Shown: one piece after another, positions 1 to 5,731 of the stretch
Position numbering within the stretch: the stretch's first letter is position 1
Layout: every line of letters starts with the position of its first letter
Origin: Pseudomonadota bacterium
Lineage (GTDB): Bacteria; Myxococcota; Polyangia; GCA-2747355; JACKDQ01
Length of the DNA: 8,862 nt
Direction of reading: 5' to 3'
Assembly (NCBI GenBank): GCA_030591195.1
Contig: JAUVBO010000058.1
Span: 1-8,862, forward strand
Position numbers and translations under genes: made by a program
The notes under the pieces: generated by a model
What the model was told of the DNA's origin: nothing
The model's input: the letters and a program-made list of their open reading frames with translations, nothing else
Database searches by the model: none

Positions 1-169
1 ACCGCATCAGCATGTCGCCGTTGATCCCGCCAACACCGCCGACCCCGATGCAACCGACGGTGGAGTTCCTCAGCTTCTCGCGCTCGGCCTTGCTGAACAC
101 CATCTGGGCACGCTCCCAGAGGCCCTCATAGAACTCTTCCTCGGTGAATGGCAGGTCTTTCTTGTCCAT
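1..169 (-). CDS. ThiF/HesA/MoeB (E1-like) family adenylyltransferase, N-terminal fragment
   Basis: This is the first 56 codons of a gene that continues past the left edge. The start is the ATG at 169-167, with a GGGAGA ribosome site six bases upstream. Residues 33-48 read LRNSTVGCIGVGGVGG. An 'LrnstV..iGvGGvGg' segment is the hallmark first strand and nucleotide-binding loop of E1-like enzymes (ThiF, MoeB, HesA, TcdA), which bind ATP and adenylate a ubiquitin-like protein C-terminus or a small carboxylate/tRNA substrate. The preceding acidic helix (residues 8-32) with VFSKAEREKL resembles the N-terminal extension of stand-alone ThiF-family proteins and of ThiF domains fused to nitroreductases. 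The catalytic Cys, the zinc site and any fused domain lie outside the window, so the specific member cannot be named. The gene is divergent from the acyltransferase operon at 671. Confidence 0.75.
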   Translation of the reverse strand, partial: MDKKDLPFTEEEFYEGLWERAQMVFSKAEREKLRNSTVGCIGVGGVGGINGDMLMR

Positions 170-443
170 CGTTGTCTCCCTGTGGGCCGTTGCCCATGCC
201 GCTATCAGCGCGACGTGGTCACCACGCCGCCGTTGGCTTGCCGCTCACGACGGCGAAAATACTGGAAACTAATAACAGAACCCTGGTGTTTGAGACTGGC
301 GGTTCCTGCGTCGGGTAGTGCTCCTTTGTCATGCGGGCAGGTGTAGCTCTTTGCCGATTCACCGTCCGGTTCTGCGTCACACCTCGAACAATGGATACCG
401 ATGTCTTTTGAAGGATGGATCGAAATCCTATCATTTCCATAAA

Positions 444-469
444 GTTGGTGGAATTAATAATACGCCAAC
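444..469. repeat. Inverted repeat GTTGGTG / CGCCAAC with AT-rich loop
   Basis: The arms GTTGGTG (444-450) and CGCCAAC (463-469) are complementary over 7 positions, with one G-T wobble, around a 12-base all-A/T-but-one spacer. It lies in the AT-rich core of the divergent intergenic region, so it could be an operator or a hairpin in a leader RNA. Its function is inferred from position only. Confidence 0.35.
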
Positions 470-511
470 GTAGAAATCTGGTGCCGGGCTTTCATAATTA
501 TTCTGCGTGAA

Positions 512-536
512 CCTAAAACACCACGTGATTATTAGG
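512..536. repeat. Inverted repeat CCTAA-N15-TTAGG containing CACGTG
   Basis: The perfect 5-bp arms CCTAA (512-516) and TTAGG (532-536) flank 15 bases that include the palindrome CACGTG (522-527). The CACGTG centre is offset by half a base from the outer repeat, so the two are not one nested palindrome. This could be a regulator-binding site upstream of the acyltransferase operon. It is short enough to be chance. Confidence 0.25.
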
Positions 537-553
537 AAAACCACTCGCCGTCC

Positions 554-568
554 CCCGCTCGACGCGGG
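554..568. repeat. Small GC hairpin CCCGC-TCGAC-GCGGG
   Basis: A perfect 5-bp GC stem with a 5-base loop lies about 100 bases upstream of the acyltransferase start. No T-run follows on either strand, so it does not look like an intrinsic terminator. It may be a leader structure or chance in GC-rich DNA. Confidence 0.2.
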
Positions 569-670
569 TACCCACCAAGGTTCATTTCGGGGATCCGGCG
601 ACAGATTACACCAGCGGCATGGAGAGATCGACAGGATCCTGAGGGCGGCGGTTCTCCAGGGCTGTGCCCC

Positions 671-1450
671 GTGCTACAGCTTCGATCGATGCTTGATCGT
701 GACCAGCAAACCCTGCTTCACCAGGAGCCGCTGCGGCCGTTCACCGCCCTCGAGACATTGCTCAGCGTCCCCCGCTTGGGGGTGGGGCTGACTCACCTCG
801 GCGGCTGGTTGGTGCTGTTCAACCTGCTCGACAAGACGCTGCTCGACGGCCGGCGCTTCGATCGCCTCGGCAAGTTCGTCTGCCGCCGGGTCACCGACCT
901 CGCCGGCGTGCGGGTCAGCCAGCACGGTCTAGATCACCTCGCGCCCGGCGCGAGCTACATCTTTTCCATCAACCACGTCAGCCTGCTCGACCTGTTCGTC
1001 GTCTTCCAATCGATCCCCTACTTCCACCGCAGCTTCCAGGATCAGGCGCACTTCAAGATCCCGATCTACGGCGGCTGCATCCGCGTCTTCGGCCAGGTGC
1101 CGGTCAAGCGCGGCGACCGGGCGTACAACCGGCGCGCCTTCGAGCAGGCGGCGGAGATGATCCGCCAGGGCGACAGCTTCGTCGTCTTCCCCGAGGGTCA
1201 CCGCACCCGTGACGGGCGGCTCGGCCGCTTCCATCCGGGCGCCTTCCGCCTGGCGGACACGGCCGGCGTGCCGGTGGTGCCGATGGCGCTGCGCGGGCTG
1301 CGCGACGTCTGCCCTGCGGGAGACTGGCGAGTCCGTCCGGGGCAGGTCGACGTGATCTTCGGCCAGCCGATTCCCCCCGAGCGTGACGCCACCGCGCTCG
1401 CCCGCAAGGCCCACCAGGCCGTCAACGCGCTGCTGGCAGCGGGGCCATGA
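671..1450 (+). CDS. plsC: PlsC-type 1-acyl-sn-glycerol-3-phosphate acyltransferase
   Basis: The 259-residue protein belongs to the glycerolipid acyltransferase family, which moves a fatty acyl group from acyl-ACP or acyl-CoA to lysophosphatidic acid at the inner membrane to make phosphatidic acid. Block I is NHVSLLD at residues 101-107, with His102 and Asp107 as the HX4D catalytic pair. Block II is GQVPVKRGDR (141-150), block III is FPEGHRT (173-179; His where many members have Thr), and block IV is VPVVPMAL (200-207). A hydrophobic stretch near 36-57 may anchor the N-terminus. I take the GTG at 671, with CCAGGG about 9 bases upstream. The in-frame ATG at 689 is possible but lacks a ribosome site. 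The stop overlaps the next start as ATGA, so it is coupled to fetA. The exact acyl acceptor is not proven by sequence. Confidence 0.85.
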   Translation: MLQLRSMLDRDQQTLLHQEPLRPFTALETLLSVPRLGVGLTHLGGWLVLFNLLDKTLLDGRRFDRLGKFVCRRVTDLAGVRVSQHGLDHLAPGASYIFSINHVSLLDLFVVFQSIPYFHRSFQDQAHFKIPIYGGCIRVFGQVPVKRGDRAYNRRAFEQAAEMIRQGDSFVVFPEGHRTRDGRLGRFHPGAFRLADTAGVPVVPMALRGLRDVCPAGDWRVRPGQVDVIFGQPIPPERDATALARKAHQAVNALLAAGP

Positions 1451-2118
1451 GCGAGCCGCCGCCGGTGCTCCGCGCCGCCGGGCTCGGCGTCGCGGTCGGC
1501 GAGCCGCCCCGCGAGCGGCTCGTCTCCTTCGAGCTGCGGCGCGGCGAGGCCCTGCAGGTCGAGGGCCCGTCAGGATGCGGCAAGTCGACGCTGCTGCGGG
1601 TGCTCTGCCGGCTCGAGGCCGCGCGCGGCGGCACGCTCGCGCTCGAGGGGCAGACTGCTGACGAGCTGCCACCGCGCCGGTGGCGCCGACGGCTGGCCTA
1701 CCTCGCCCAGCAGCCGGTGATGCTGCCAGGGAGCGTGGCCGACAACCTCTCGGCCCCGTTTGCGGTCGACGACCACCGCAGGAGCAGCCGCTACGACGCC
1801 GACCGAGCCGCCGAGCTGCTCGAGGCGGTGGGGCTCGACCCGCGCCCGCTGCTCGAGCGCGACGCACGCGTGCTCTCTGGCGGCGAGGCAGCGCGGGTGG
1901 CCCTCTGTCGGGCGTTGCTGCTCGAGCCGCGCGCCCTGCTCTGTGACGAGCTCACCGCCGCTCTCGACGACAGCCGAGCGACGGCGGTCGTCGATCGCGT
2001 CGGCCGCTACCTCGCCGATGGCGGCGCGCTGGTTGTCGTGGCCCACGACCACGCCCGCTGGGCACGGGTGGCCGGCGCCGCCCCCCTCCGCCAGCTCCGT
2101 CTCGAGGATCGGCGGTGA
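1447..2118 (+). CDS. fetA: ABC transporter ATPase, FetA/YbbL-like metal exporter subunit
   Basis: This 223-residue cytoplasmic ATPase has every core ABC motif. They are Walker A GPSGCGKST (40-48), the Q-loop in LAQQP (86-90), signature LSGGE (143-147), Walker B ALLCDE with catalytic Glu168, D-loop ALDD (172-175) and H-loop His200. The short length, with no extra domain, fits the YbbL/FetA group. The decisive evidence is the next gene, a YbbM/FetB-family membrane protein that overlaps it by 4 nt. In E. coli FetAB is reported to export iron and help resist oxidative stress, and plant relatives (STAR1/ALS3 type) are linked to aluminium tolerance. The substrate here is inferred. The start ATG overlaps the plsC stop, so the three genes are probably one transcript with coupled translation. 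Confidence 0.9.
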   Translation: MSEPPPVLRAAGLGVAVGEPPRERLVSFELRRGEALQVEGPSGCGKSTLLRVLCRLEAARGGTLALEGQTADELPPRRWRRRLAYLAQQPVMLPGSVADNLSAPFAVDDHRRSSRYDADRAAELLEAVGLDPRPLLERDARVLSGGEAARVALCRALLLEPRALLCDELTAALDDSRATAVVDRVGRYLADGGALVVVAHDHARWARVAGAAPLRQLRLEDRR

Positions 2119-2924
2119 AGCCGGCCCCCCCCATCGGCGACCTGCAGCTGCTGCTCAGCGTCGCCCTGGTGCTGCTCGCCGGTGGCGGCTCGGCGCTGCT
2201 GCGGCTCGGGCTGCTGCGCTCGCTCGCCTGGGGGACGGTGCGGACCTTCGCCCAGCTGACGCTGATCGGCTACGCGATCAGCCATATCTTTGCCATCGAC
2301 CACCCGGCGGTGGTGGCGGCGGTGGTGGCGCTGATGTGTCTGATGGCCTCGAGAGCCGTCGTCCAGCGCGTGTCGGGGCTGTTCTTCAGCGGCTACGGCA
2401 TCTCGGCGGTGGCGCTGATGGCCAGCACCTACCTCGTCGGCGCCCTGGTCTGCGCGCTGATCGTCGGCGAGCGCCCGTGGTACACCGCCCGGGTCGCCGT
2501 TCCGATCGCCGGGATGATCCTCGGCAATTCGCTCAACGGCATCTCCCTCGCCCTCGACCGCTTCCTCGGCGAGCTCCGCGCGCGGGCCGCCGAGGTCGAG
2601 CTGCGCCTCTGCTTCGGCTGCTCGCCCTGGGAGGCGGCCCGGCCCCAGCTGCGGACAGCGCTCCGGGCCGGGATGACGCCGATGATCAACTCCTTGATGG
2701 TCGTTGGGCTGGTCAGCCTGCCAGGGATGATGACCGGCCAGATCCTCGCCGGCGCTGAGCCGCTGGTGGCGGTGCGCTACCAGATCGTGGTGATGATGAT
2801 GCTCACGGCCTCGGTGGCTCTCGGCTGCCTGATCATCGTCGGGCTGTCCTACCGCCGCTGCTTCACCGCCGACGAGGCGCTGCAGCCGGCACTGCGCGGA
2901 AGCCACCGCGACGACGCGGGCTGA
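2115..2924 (+). CDS. fetB: FetB/YbbM-family (UPF0014) inner-membrane permease of metal exporter
   Basis: This 269-residue polytopic membrane protein is the partner of the ATPase upstream. It carries the conserved blocks of the YbbM/FetB family: TVRTFAQLTLIGY (41-53), GMILGNSLNGISLALDR (133-149), and the late block running from PMINSLM (189-195) through SLPGMMTGQILAG (201-213), then YQIVVMMM (222-229). Hydrophobic segments fall at about 8-30, 40-60, 63-79, 94-118, 126-145, 190-212 and 222-246, which matches the roughly seven spans expected. The start is a GTG at 2115 inside the GTGA overlap with the fetA stop. The C-terminal tail after 250 is short and polar. Iron or another cytosolic metal is the likely cargo by family. 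No regulator gene or metal-box operator is visible nearby. Confidence 0.92.
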   Translation: MKPAPPIGDLQLLLSVALVLLAGGGSALLRLGLLRSLAWGTVRTFAQLTLIGYAISHIFAIDHPAVVAAVVALMCLMASRAVVQRVSGLFFSGYGISAVALMASTYLVGALVCALIVGERPWYTARVAVPIAGMILGNSLNGISLALDRFLGELRARAAEVELRLCFGCSPWEAARPQLRTALRAGMTPMINSLMVVGLVSLPGMMTGQILAGAEPLVAVRYQIVVMMMLTASVALGCLIIVGLSYRRCFTADEALQPALRGSHRDDAG

Positions 2925-2979
2925 TCTGCACGCTGAATCGTCTTCGTCGGTCGAATGTGCTAAACCCGCCGCCGGCAAC

Positions 2980-2984
2980 AGGAG
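2980..2984 (+). promoter_or_regulatory. Ribosome binding site of dapC
   Basis: AGGAG lies 12 bases before the ATG at 2997. The spacing is on the long side, but no better in-frame start exists nearby. The GTG at 2984 is out of frame with dapC. The 72-base gap after fetB shows no clear terminator hairpin, so read-through from the upstream operon is possible. Confidence 0.6.
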
Positions 2985-2996
2985 TGAACGTACCCG

Positions 2997-4226
2997 ATGG
3001 TCGACGTCAACCCGGTGATCAGCAGGCTGCCGACCTACCCGGCCGAGGCGCTCTATGCCAAGCGCGACGAGCTGCGACGCCGGGGGATCGAGGTCTTCGA
3101 CTTCTCGGTGGGCGACCCGATCGAGCCCACCGATCCGCGCATCCGCGCCGCCTTCGGCAACGGGATGCCCGAGGTTAGCCGCTACCCGAAGATCCGGGGG
3201 ATCGAGCCGCTGCGCCAGGCGATCGCTCGCTGGCTCCGTCGCCGCTTCGACGTCGAGCTCGACCCCGAGCGCGAGATCCTGCCGACCCGGGGCTCGAAGG
3301 AGGCGATCTTCCACCTGCCGCTGGCCTTCTGCGACCCGGCCAAGCGTCCGCGGATCATCTTTGGCAATCCGGGCTACCCGCCGTACGAGCGTGGCGCGCT
3401 GTTCGCCGGCGCCGAGCCCTGGCCAGTGGAGCTGCGCCCGGAACGCGGCTACCGGCTCGAGCCGTGGCACTTGCCCGCCGACGAGATCGCCAAGACCGCG
3501 GTGATCTGGATCAACTACCCGCACAACCCGACCGGCGCCACGGTCGACGAGGCCTACCTGCGGCGGGTGATCGACTTCTGCCACGACCACGACATCCTGC
3601 TCTGCGCCGACGAGTGTTACGTCGACATGTACCTCGACGACATCCGCCCGCCCTCGGTGCTCCAGCTCGCGGACGGGTCAGGATCAAGGCCTGCGGCGGG
3701 CGTGCTCGCCTTCCACTCCCTGTCCAAGCGCTCGGGGATGACCGGCTACCGCGCAGGATTCGTCGCTGGCCACGCCGAGCTCGTCGCGACGCTGGTCAAG
3801 ATGCGGGCCAACCTCGGCGTGGCGGCGACCGTGCCCGGCCAGCAAGCGGCGATCGTCGCCTGGGACGACGAGGAGCACGCCGCCCGCCGACGCGATGCCT
3901 TCCGTGCCAAGCGCGACGCCTTCGTCACCTTCTTCGCCGACGCAGGGCTCGAGCACCTGCCGTGCCGGGCGACGCTGTACCTCTGGGTCCGGATCCCCCC
4001 GGCCTTCGGCAACGACGGCGCGGCGGCCATGGCCTACGGCGAGCGGCTGACCCAGGCCGGGATCCTCGTCGCCCCCGCCCCGCTGGCCGGCGTCGATCAG
4101 CCCTACATCCGGCTGGCCCTGGTTCCCTCGCTGGCCGACTGTCAGCGGGCAATCGAGCTCTGGAAGTCCATCCCAGCGACCCCCACGCGGACCGAGCCGG
4201 CGACGCCCGAGGAGAAGAGACGATGA
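2997..4226 (+). CDS. dapC: Succinyldiaminopimelate aminotransferase (PLP fold type I)
   Basis: The 409-residue class I/II aminotransferase is predicted to convert N-succinyl-2-amino-6-oxopimelate and glutamate to N-succinyl-LL-diaminopimelate, with PLP, in the cytoplasm. The Schiff-base lysine is Lys244 in HSLSKRSGMTGYRAGF (240-255), a form typical of DapC rather than of DapL, which usually has SFSK-type motifs. Other fold residues are Asn177 in NPTG (177-180), Asp205 and Tyr208 in CADECY (203-208) binding PLP, and Arg372 in YIRLAL (370-375) for the substrate carboxylate. The N-terminus NPVISRLPTYP is also typical of the family. The last 20 residues are a charged, Pro/Thr-rich tail. The next gene, dapD, makes the precursor of this enzyme's substrate and overlaps by 4 nt, which strongly supports the assignment. 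Confidence 0.9.
   Translation: MVDVNPVISRLPTYPAEALYAKRDELRRRGIEVFDFSVGDPIEPTDPRIRAAFGNGMPEVSRYPKIRGIEPLRQAIARWLRRRFDVELDPEREILPTRGSKEAIFHLPLAFCDPAKRPRIIFGNPGYPPYERGALFAGAEPWPVELRPERGYRLEPWHLPADEIAKTAVIWINYPHNPTGATVDEAYLRRVIDFCHDHDILLCADECYVDMYLDDIRPPSVLQLADGSGSRPAAGVLAFHSLSKRSGMTGYRAGFVAGHAELVATLVKMRANLGVAATVPGQQAAIVAWDDEEHAARRRDAFRAKRDAFVTFFADAGLEHLPCRATLYLWVRIPPAFGNDGAAAMAYGERLTQAGILVAPAPLAGVDQPYIRLALVPSLADCQRAIELWKSIPATPTRTEPATPEEKRR
4209..4214 (+). promoter_or_regulatory. Ribosome binding site of dapD inside the dapC 3' end
   Basis: GAGGAG lies 8 bases before the dapD ATG at 4223, inside the last codons of dapC. It fixes the dapD start at the ATGA overlap and rules out the long upstream extension of that frame, which is a shadow of dapC. 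Confidence 0.8.
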
Positions 4227-5065
4227 GCCTTACCCCGGAGCTGCTCGCTTCGCTGATCGAGCGCATCGAGGCCGCCGCCGCCGAGCCCGACCGGCTCGAC
4301 GAGGAGTCGTCCTGGATCGAGGCCGTCTACCAGACCCTCGCCTTCCTCGATGGTGGCGAGCTGCGGGTGGCGGAGAAACGCGAGGGTGAGGGCTGGGTGG
4401 TCAACACCTGGGTCCAGCAGGCGATCCTGTTCTACTTCCGCCTGGCCAAGATGCGGGTGATCGAGGTCGAGCCCTTCGAGTACTACGACAAGATCCCGCT
4501 CAAGCGGGGCTTCGAAGCACTGGGCGTGCGGGTGGTGCCGCCGGCCCGGGTCCGCTACGGCGCGTTCATCGAGCGGGGCACGGTGCTGATGCCGAGCTAC
4601 GTCAACATCGGCGCCTACGTCGGCGGCAACAGCATGGTCGACACCTGGGCCACCGTCGGCTCGGGGGCCCAGATCGGCCGCGGCGTCCACCTCAGCGGCG
4701 GCGTCGGCATCGGTGGCGTGCTCGAGCCACCAGGCGCCCGGCCGGTGATCATCGAGGATGGCGCCTTCATCGGCTCGCGCTGCATCGTCGTCGAGGGGGT
4801 GATGGTCGAGGAGGAGGCGGTGCTCGGCGCCAACGTGATCCTCACCGCCACGACGCCGATCATTGACGTCACCGGCGACGAGGAGATGATCCACCGTGGG
4901 GTGGTGCCAGCCCGCTCGGTGGTGATCTCCGGGATGCGCGAGAAGAAGTTTGCCGCCGGCACCTACCTCACCCCTTGCGCGCTGATCATCGGTAGCCGCA
5001 AGGAATCCACCGACCGCAAAACATCGCTCAACGCCGTGCTCCGCGAGTTCGCCGTCTCGGCCTAG
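4223..5065 (+). CDS. dapD: 2,3,4,5-tetrahydropyridine-2,6-dicarboxylate N-succinyltransferase
   Basis: The 280-residue enzyme transfers succinyl from succinyl-CoA to tetrahydrodipicolinate, committing it to the succinylase branch of diaminopimelate/lysine synthesis. The length is close to the E. coli protein. An N-terminal helical domain (1-100) contains GWVVNTWVQQAILFYFRL (57-74) and YYDKIPLK (87-94), both DapD signatures. A left-handed beta-helix of hexapeptide repeats follows at about 105-235. It includes SYVNIGAYVG (125-134), MVDTWATVGSGAQIG (138-152), which carries the family's catalytic Asp at 140, and HLSGGVGIGGVLEP (156-169). The C-terminal part has GSRKESTDRKTSLN (257-270). The enzyme is normally a trimer. 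Together with dapC it forms a two-gene unit for consecutive pathway steps; dapE and dapF are not in the window. The 3' end converges on the DUF3332 gene. Confidence 0.95.
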   Translation: MSLTPELLASLIERIEAAAAEPDRLDEESSWIEAVYQTLAFLDGGELRVAEKREGEGWVVNTWVQQAILFYFRLAKMRVIEVEPFEYYDKIPLKRGFEALGVRVVPPARVRYGAFIERGTVLMPSYVNIGAYVGGNSMVDTWATVGSGAQIGRGVHLSGGVGIGGVLEPPGARPVIIEDGAFIGSRCIVVEGVMVEEEAVLGANVILTATTPIIDVTGDEEMIHRGVVPARSVVISGMREKKFAAGTYLTPCALIIGSRKESTDRKTSLNAVLREFAVSA

Positions 5066-5081
5066 GACCGGAGGTCGAGGC

Positions 5082-5606
5082 TCAGACGGCCGGCGTCGCC
5101 TTGCCGCTGGCGATCCGGCGCCGCAGCTGCTCGAGGGTCTCGGCGGTGAAGTGGTAGATCCGCTGCTTGCGCTCGTCCGAGAAGATCAGCCCGCCGTCGG
5201 CAGTGAGCTTGCCGCTGGCGACCTGCTGGCCGTCGACCATCAGCGAGAACCGCTGGTTGCTCCTGGGGACGATACGGTAGCGCTGGCCCGCGCGCTCGAA
5301 GCCGATCGAGCCATCGGCGTAGACCCGTGCCGGCCCGGCCGCCACCGGGTTCGAGCCGCCCCAGAACTCGATCACGTTGAAGATGATGCCGTCGCCGAGC
5401 ATCACGATCGCGTAGACCGGGATGATCACCAGCCCCCAGAAGGCGAGGGTCCGGACGAACTTGTTGCCGATCCGGCCGTTCCAGTCGTAGACCTTCTTGG
5501 TCACGGCGAACTGGCCGTAGCAGCCGGTGCTGGTCACCGTGGCGGTCGCCAGGGTCGCGACGACGGTCAGCGCTGCGAGGGTCGTCTTCAGCTTGTTCCA
5601 GGTCAT
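5082..5606 (-). CDS. DUF3332-type lipoprotein with a second hydrophobic segment
   Basis: The 174-residue protein matches the pattern I know for DUF3332, a family of unknown function. A lipoprotein-like signal peptide (1-28) ends at TSTGC with Cys29. It is followed by GQFAVTKKVYDWNGRIGNKF (31-50), the family's most conserved stretch. A hydrophobic segment follows at 54-70, and then FNVIEFWGGSNP (76-87). The C-terminal half (95-165) looks like a small beta domain ending in an amphipathic helix (ETLEQLRRRI). The lipobox is imperfect because Leu is absent at -3. The start ATG has AGGAG 9 bases upstream. The gene is last of the minus-strand run and meets dapD tail to tail. The role is unknown; an envelope location is likely, since the segment at 54-70 could re-enter or cross a membrane. 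Confidence 0.82.
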   Translation of the reverse strand: MTWNKLKTTLAALTVVATLATATVTSTGCYGQFAVTKKVYDWNGRIGNKFVRTLAFWGLVIIPVYAIVMLGDGIIFNVIEFWGGSNPVAAGPARVYADGSIGFERAGQRYRIVPRSNQRFSLMVDGQQVASGKLTADGGLIFSDERKQRIYHFTAETLEQLRRRIASGKATPAV

Positions 5607-5615
5607 CCTGTCGAT

Positions 5616-5620
5616 CTCCT
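5616..5620 (-). promoter_or_regulatory. Ribosome binding site of the DUF3332 gene
   Basis: AGGAG on the minus strand lies 9 bases before the ATG at 5606. It decides this start against the longer out-of-frame reading that begins further upstream at 5706. Confidence 0.7.
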
Positions 5621-5675
5621 AAGGTTGGTTGAACGTCACTCCACGCTTCGGGGGCAGAAGAGGAACGCGCGCACG

Positions 5676-5706
5676 ATAATACAGCTTCACAGGGGATGGC
5701 GAACAA
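5676..5706 (-). promoter_or_regulatory. Possible promoter for the DUF3332 gene
   Basis: On the minus strand, TTGTTC (5706-5701) and TGTATTAT, containing TATTAT (5681-5676), are separated by 19 bases and sit about 70 bases before the ATG. The -10 is fair and the spacing is long. The only other AT-rich elements in this 125-base gap are near the ribosome site. This is a weak, inferred call. Confidence 0.3.
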
Positions 5707-5731
5707 TCAGACGATCGTGAGCAGGGGGGGG

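Larger units (their letters stand above)
170..670. other. Divergent intergenic region with an AT-rich core
   Basis: Roughly 500 bases separate the divergent ThiF-like gene and the acyltransferase gene. Bases around 400-540 are clearly richer in A and T than any gene here (runs such as GAATTAATAATA at 451-462 and CATAATTATT at 493-502). Both flanking genes presumably take their promoters from this stretch, but I see no confident -35/-10 pair. It contains the small inverted repeats listed separately. Two frames are open here, 219-440 on the minus strand and 507-791 on the plus strand. Neither has a ribosome site or a recognisable protein, and I do not call them genes. No tRNA-like or CRISPR-like structure is visible. 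Confidence 0.7.

Noticed and set aside
219..440. 73-residue minus-strand frame in the intergenic region
   Set aside because: No ribosome site, no recognisable motif, atypical composition for this genome. The hydrophobic C-terminus alone is not enough.
478..495. Possible sigma-54 promoter on the minus strand (CGGCAC…TTTC)
   Set aside because: The -24 half is fair, but the -12 half lacks the invariant GC.
624..637. 14-base GAGATCGACAGGAT shared with the leader of the DUF3332 gene (minus strand, 5618-5605)
   Set aside because: One exact 14-mer match in a window of this size on two strands is within reach of chance, and the copy at 624 has ATC where the other has the start ATG.
507..791. 94-residue plus-strand frame starting GTG
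   Set aside because: No ribosome site, and it overlaps the well-supported acyltransferase in another frame; it looks like chance.
929..1867. 312-codon minus-strand frame opposite plsC and fetA
   Set aside because: Arg/Ala-rich shadow with no domain; both plus-strand genes are complete.
2007..3590. Very long minus-strand open frame (527 codons) across fetA, fetB and dapC
   Set aside because: It is a GC-rich antisense shadow: low-complexity His/Arg/Asp/Gln-rich protein opposite three clear genes with complete motifs.
3464..4222. Upstream extension of the dapD frame
   Set aside because: It is a shadow of dapC. Recognisable DapD sequence and the GAGGAG ribosome site begin at 4209-4223.
5066..5081. 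Bidirectional terminator between dapD and the DUF3332 gene (GACC-GGA-GGTC)
   Set aside because: The stem is only 4 bp and no T-run follows on either strand.
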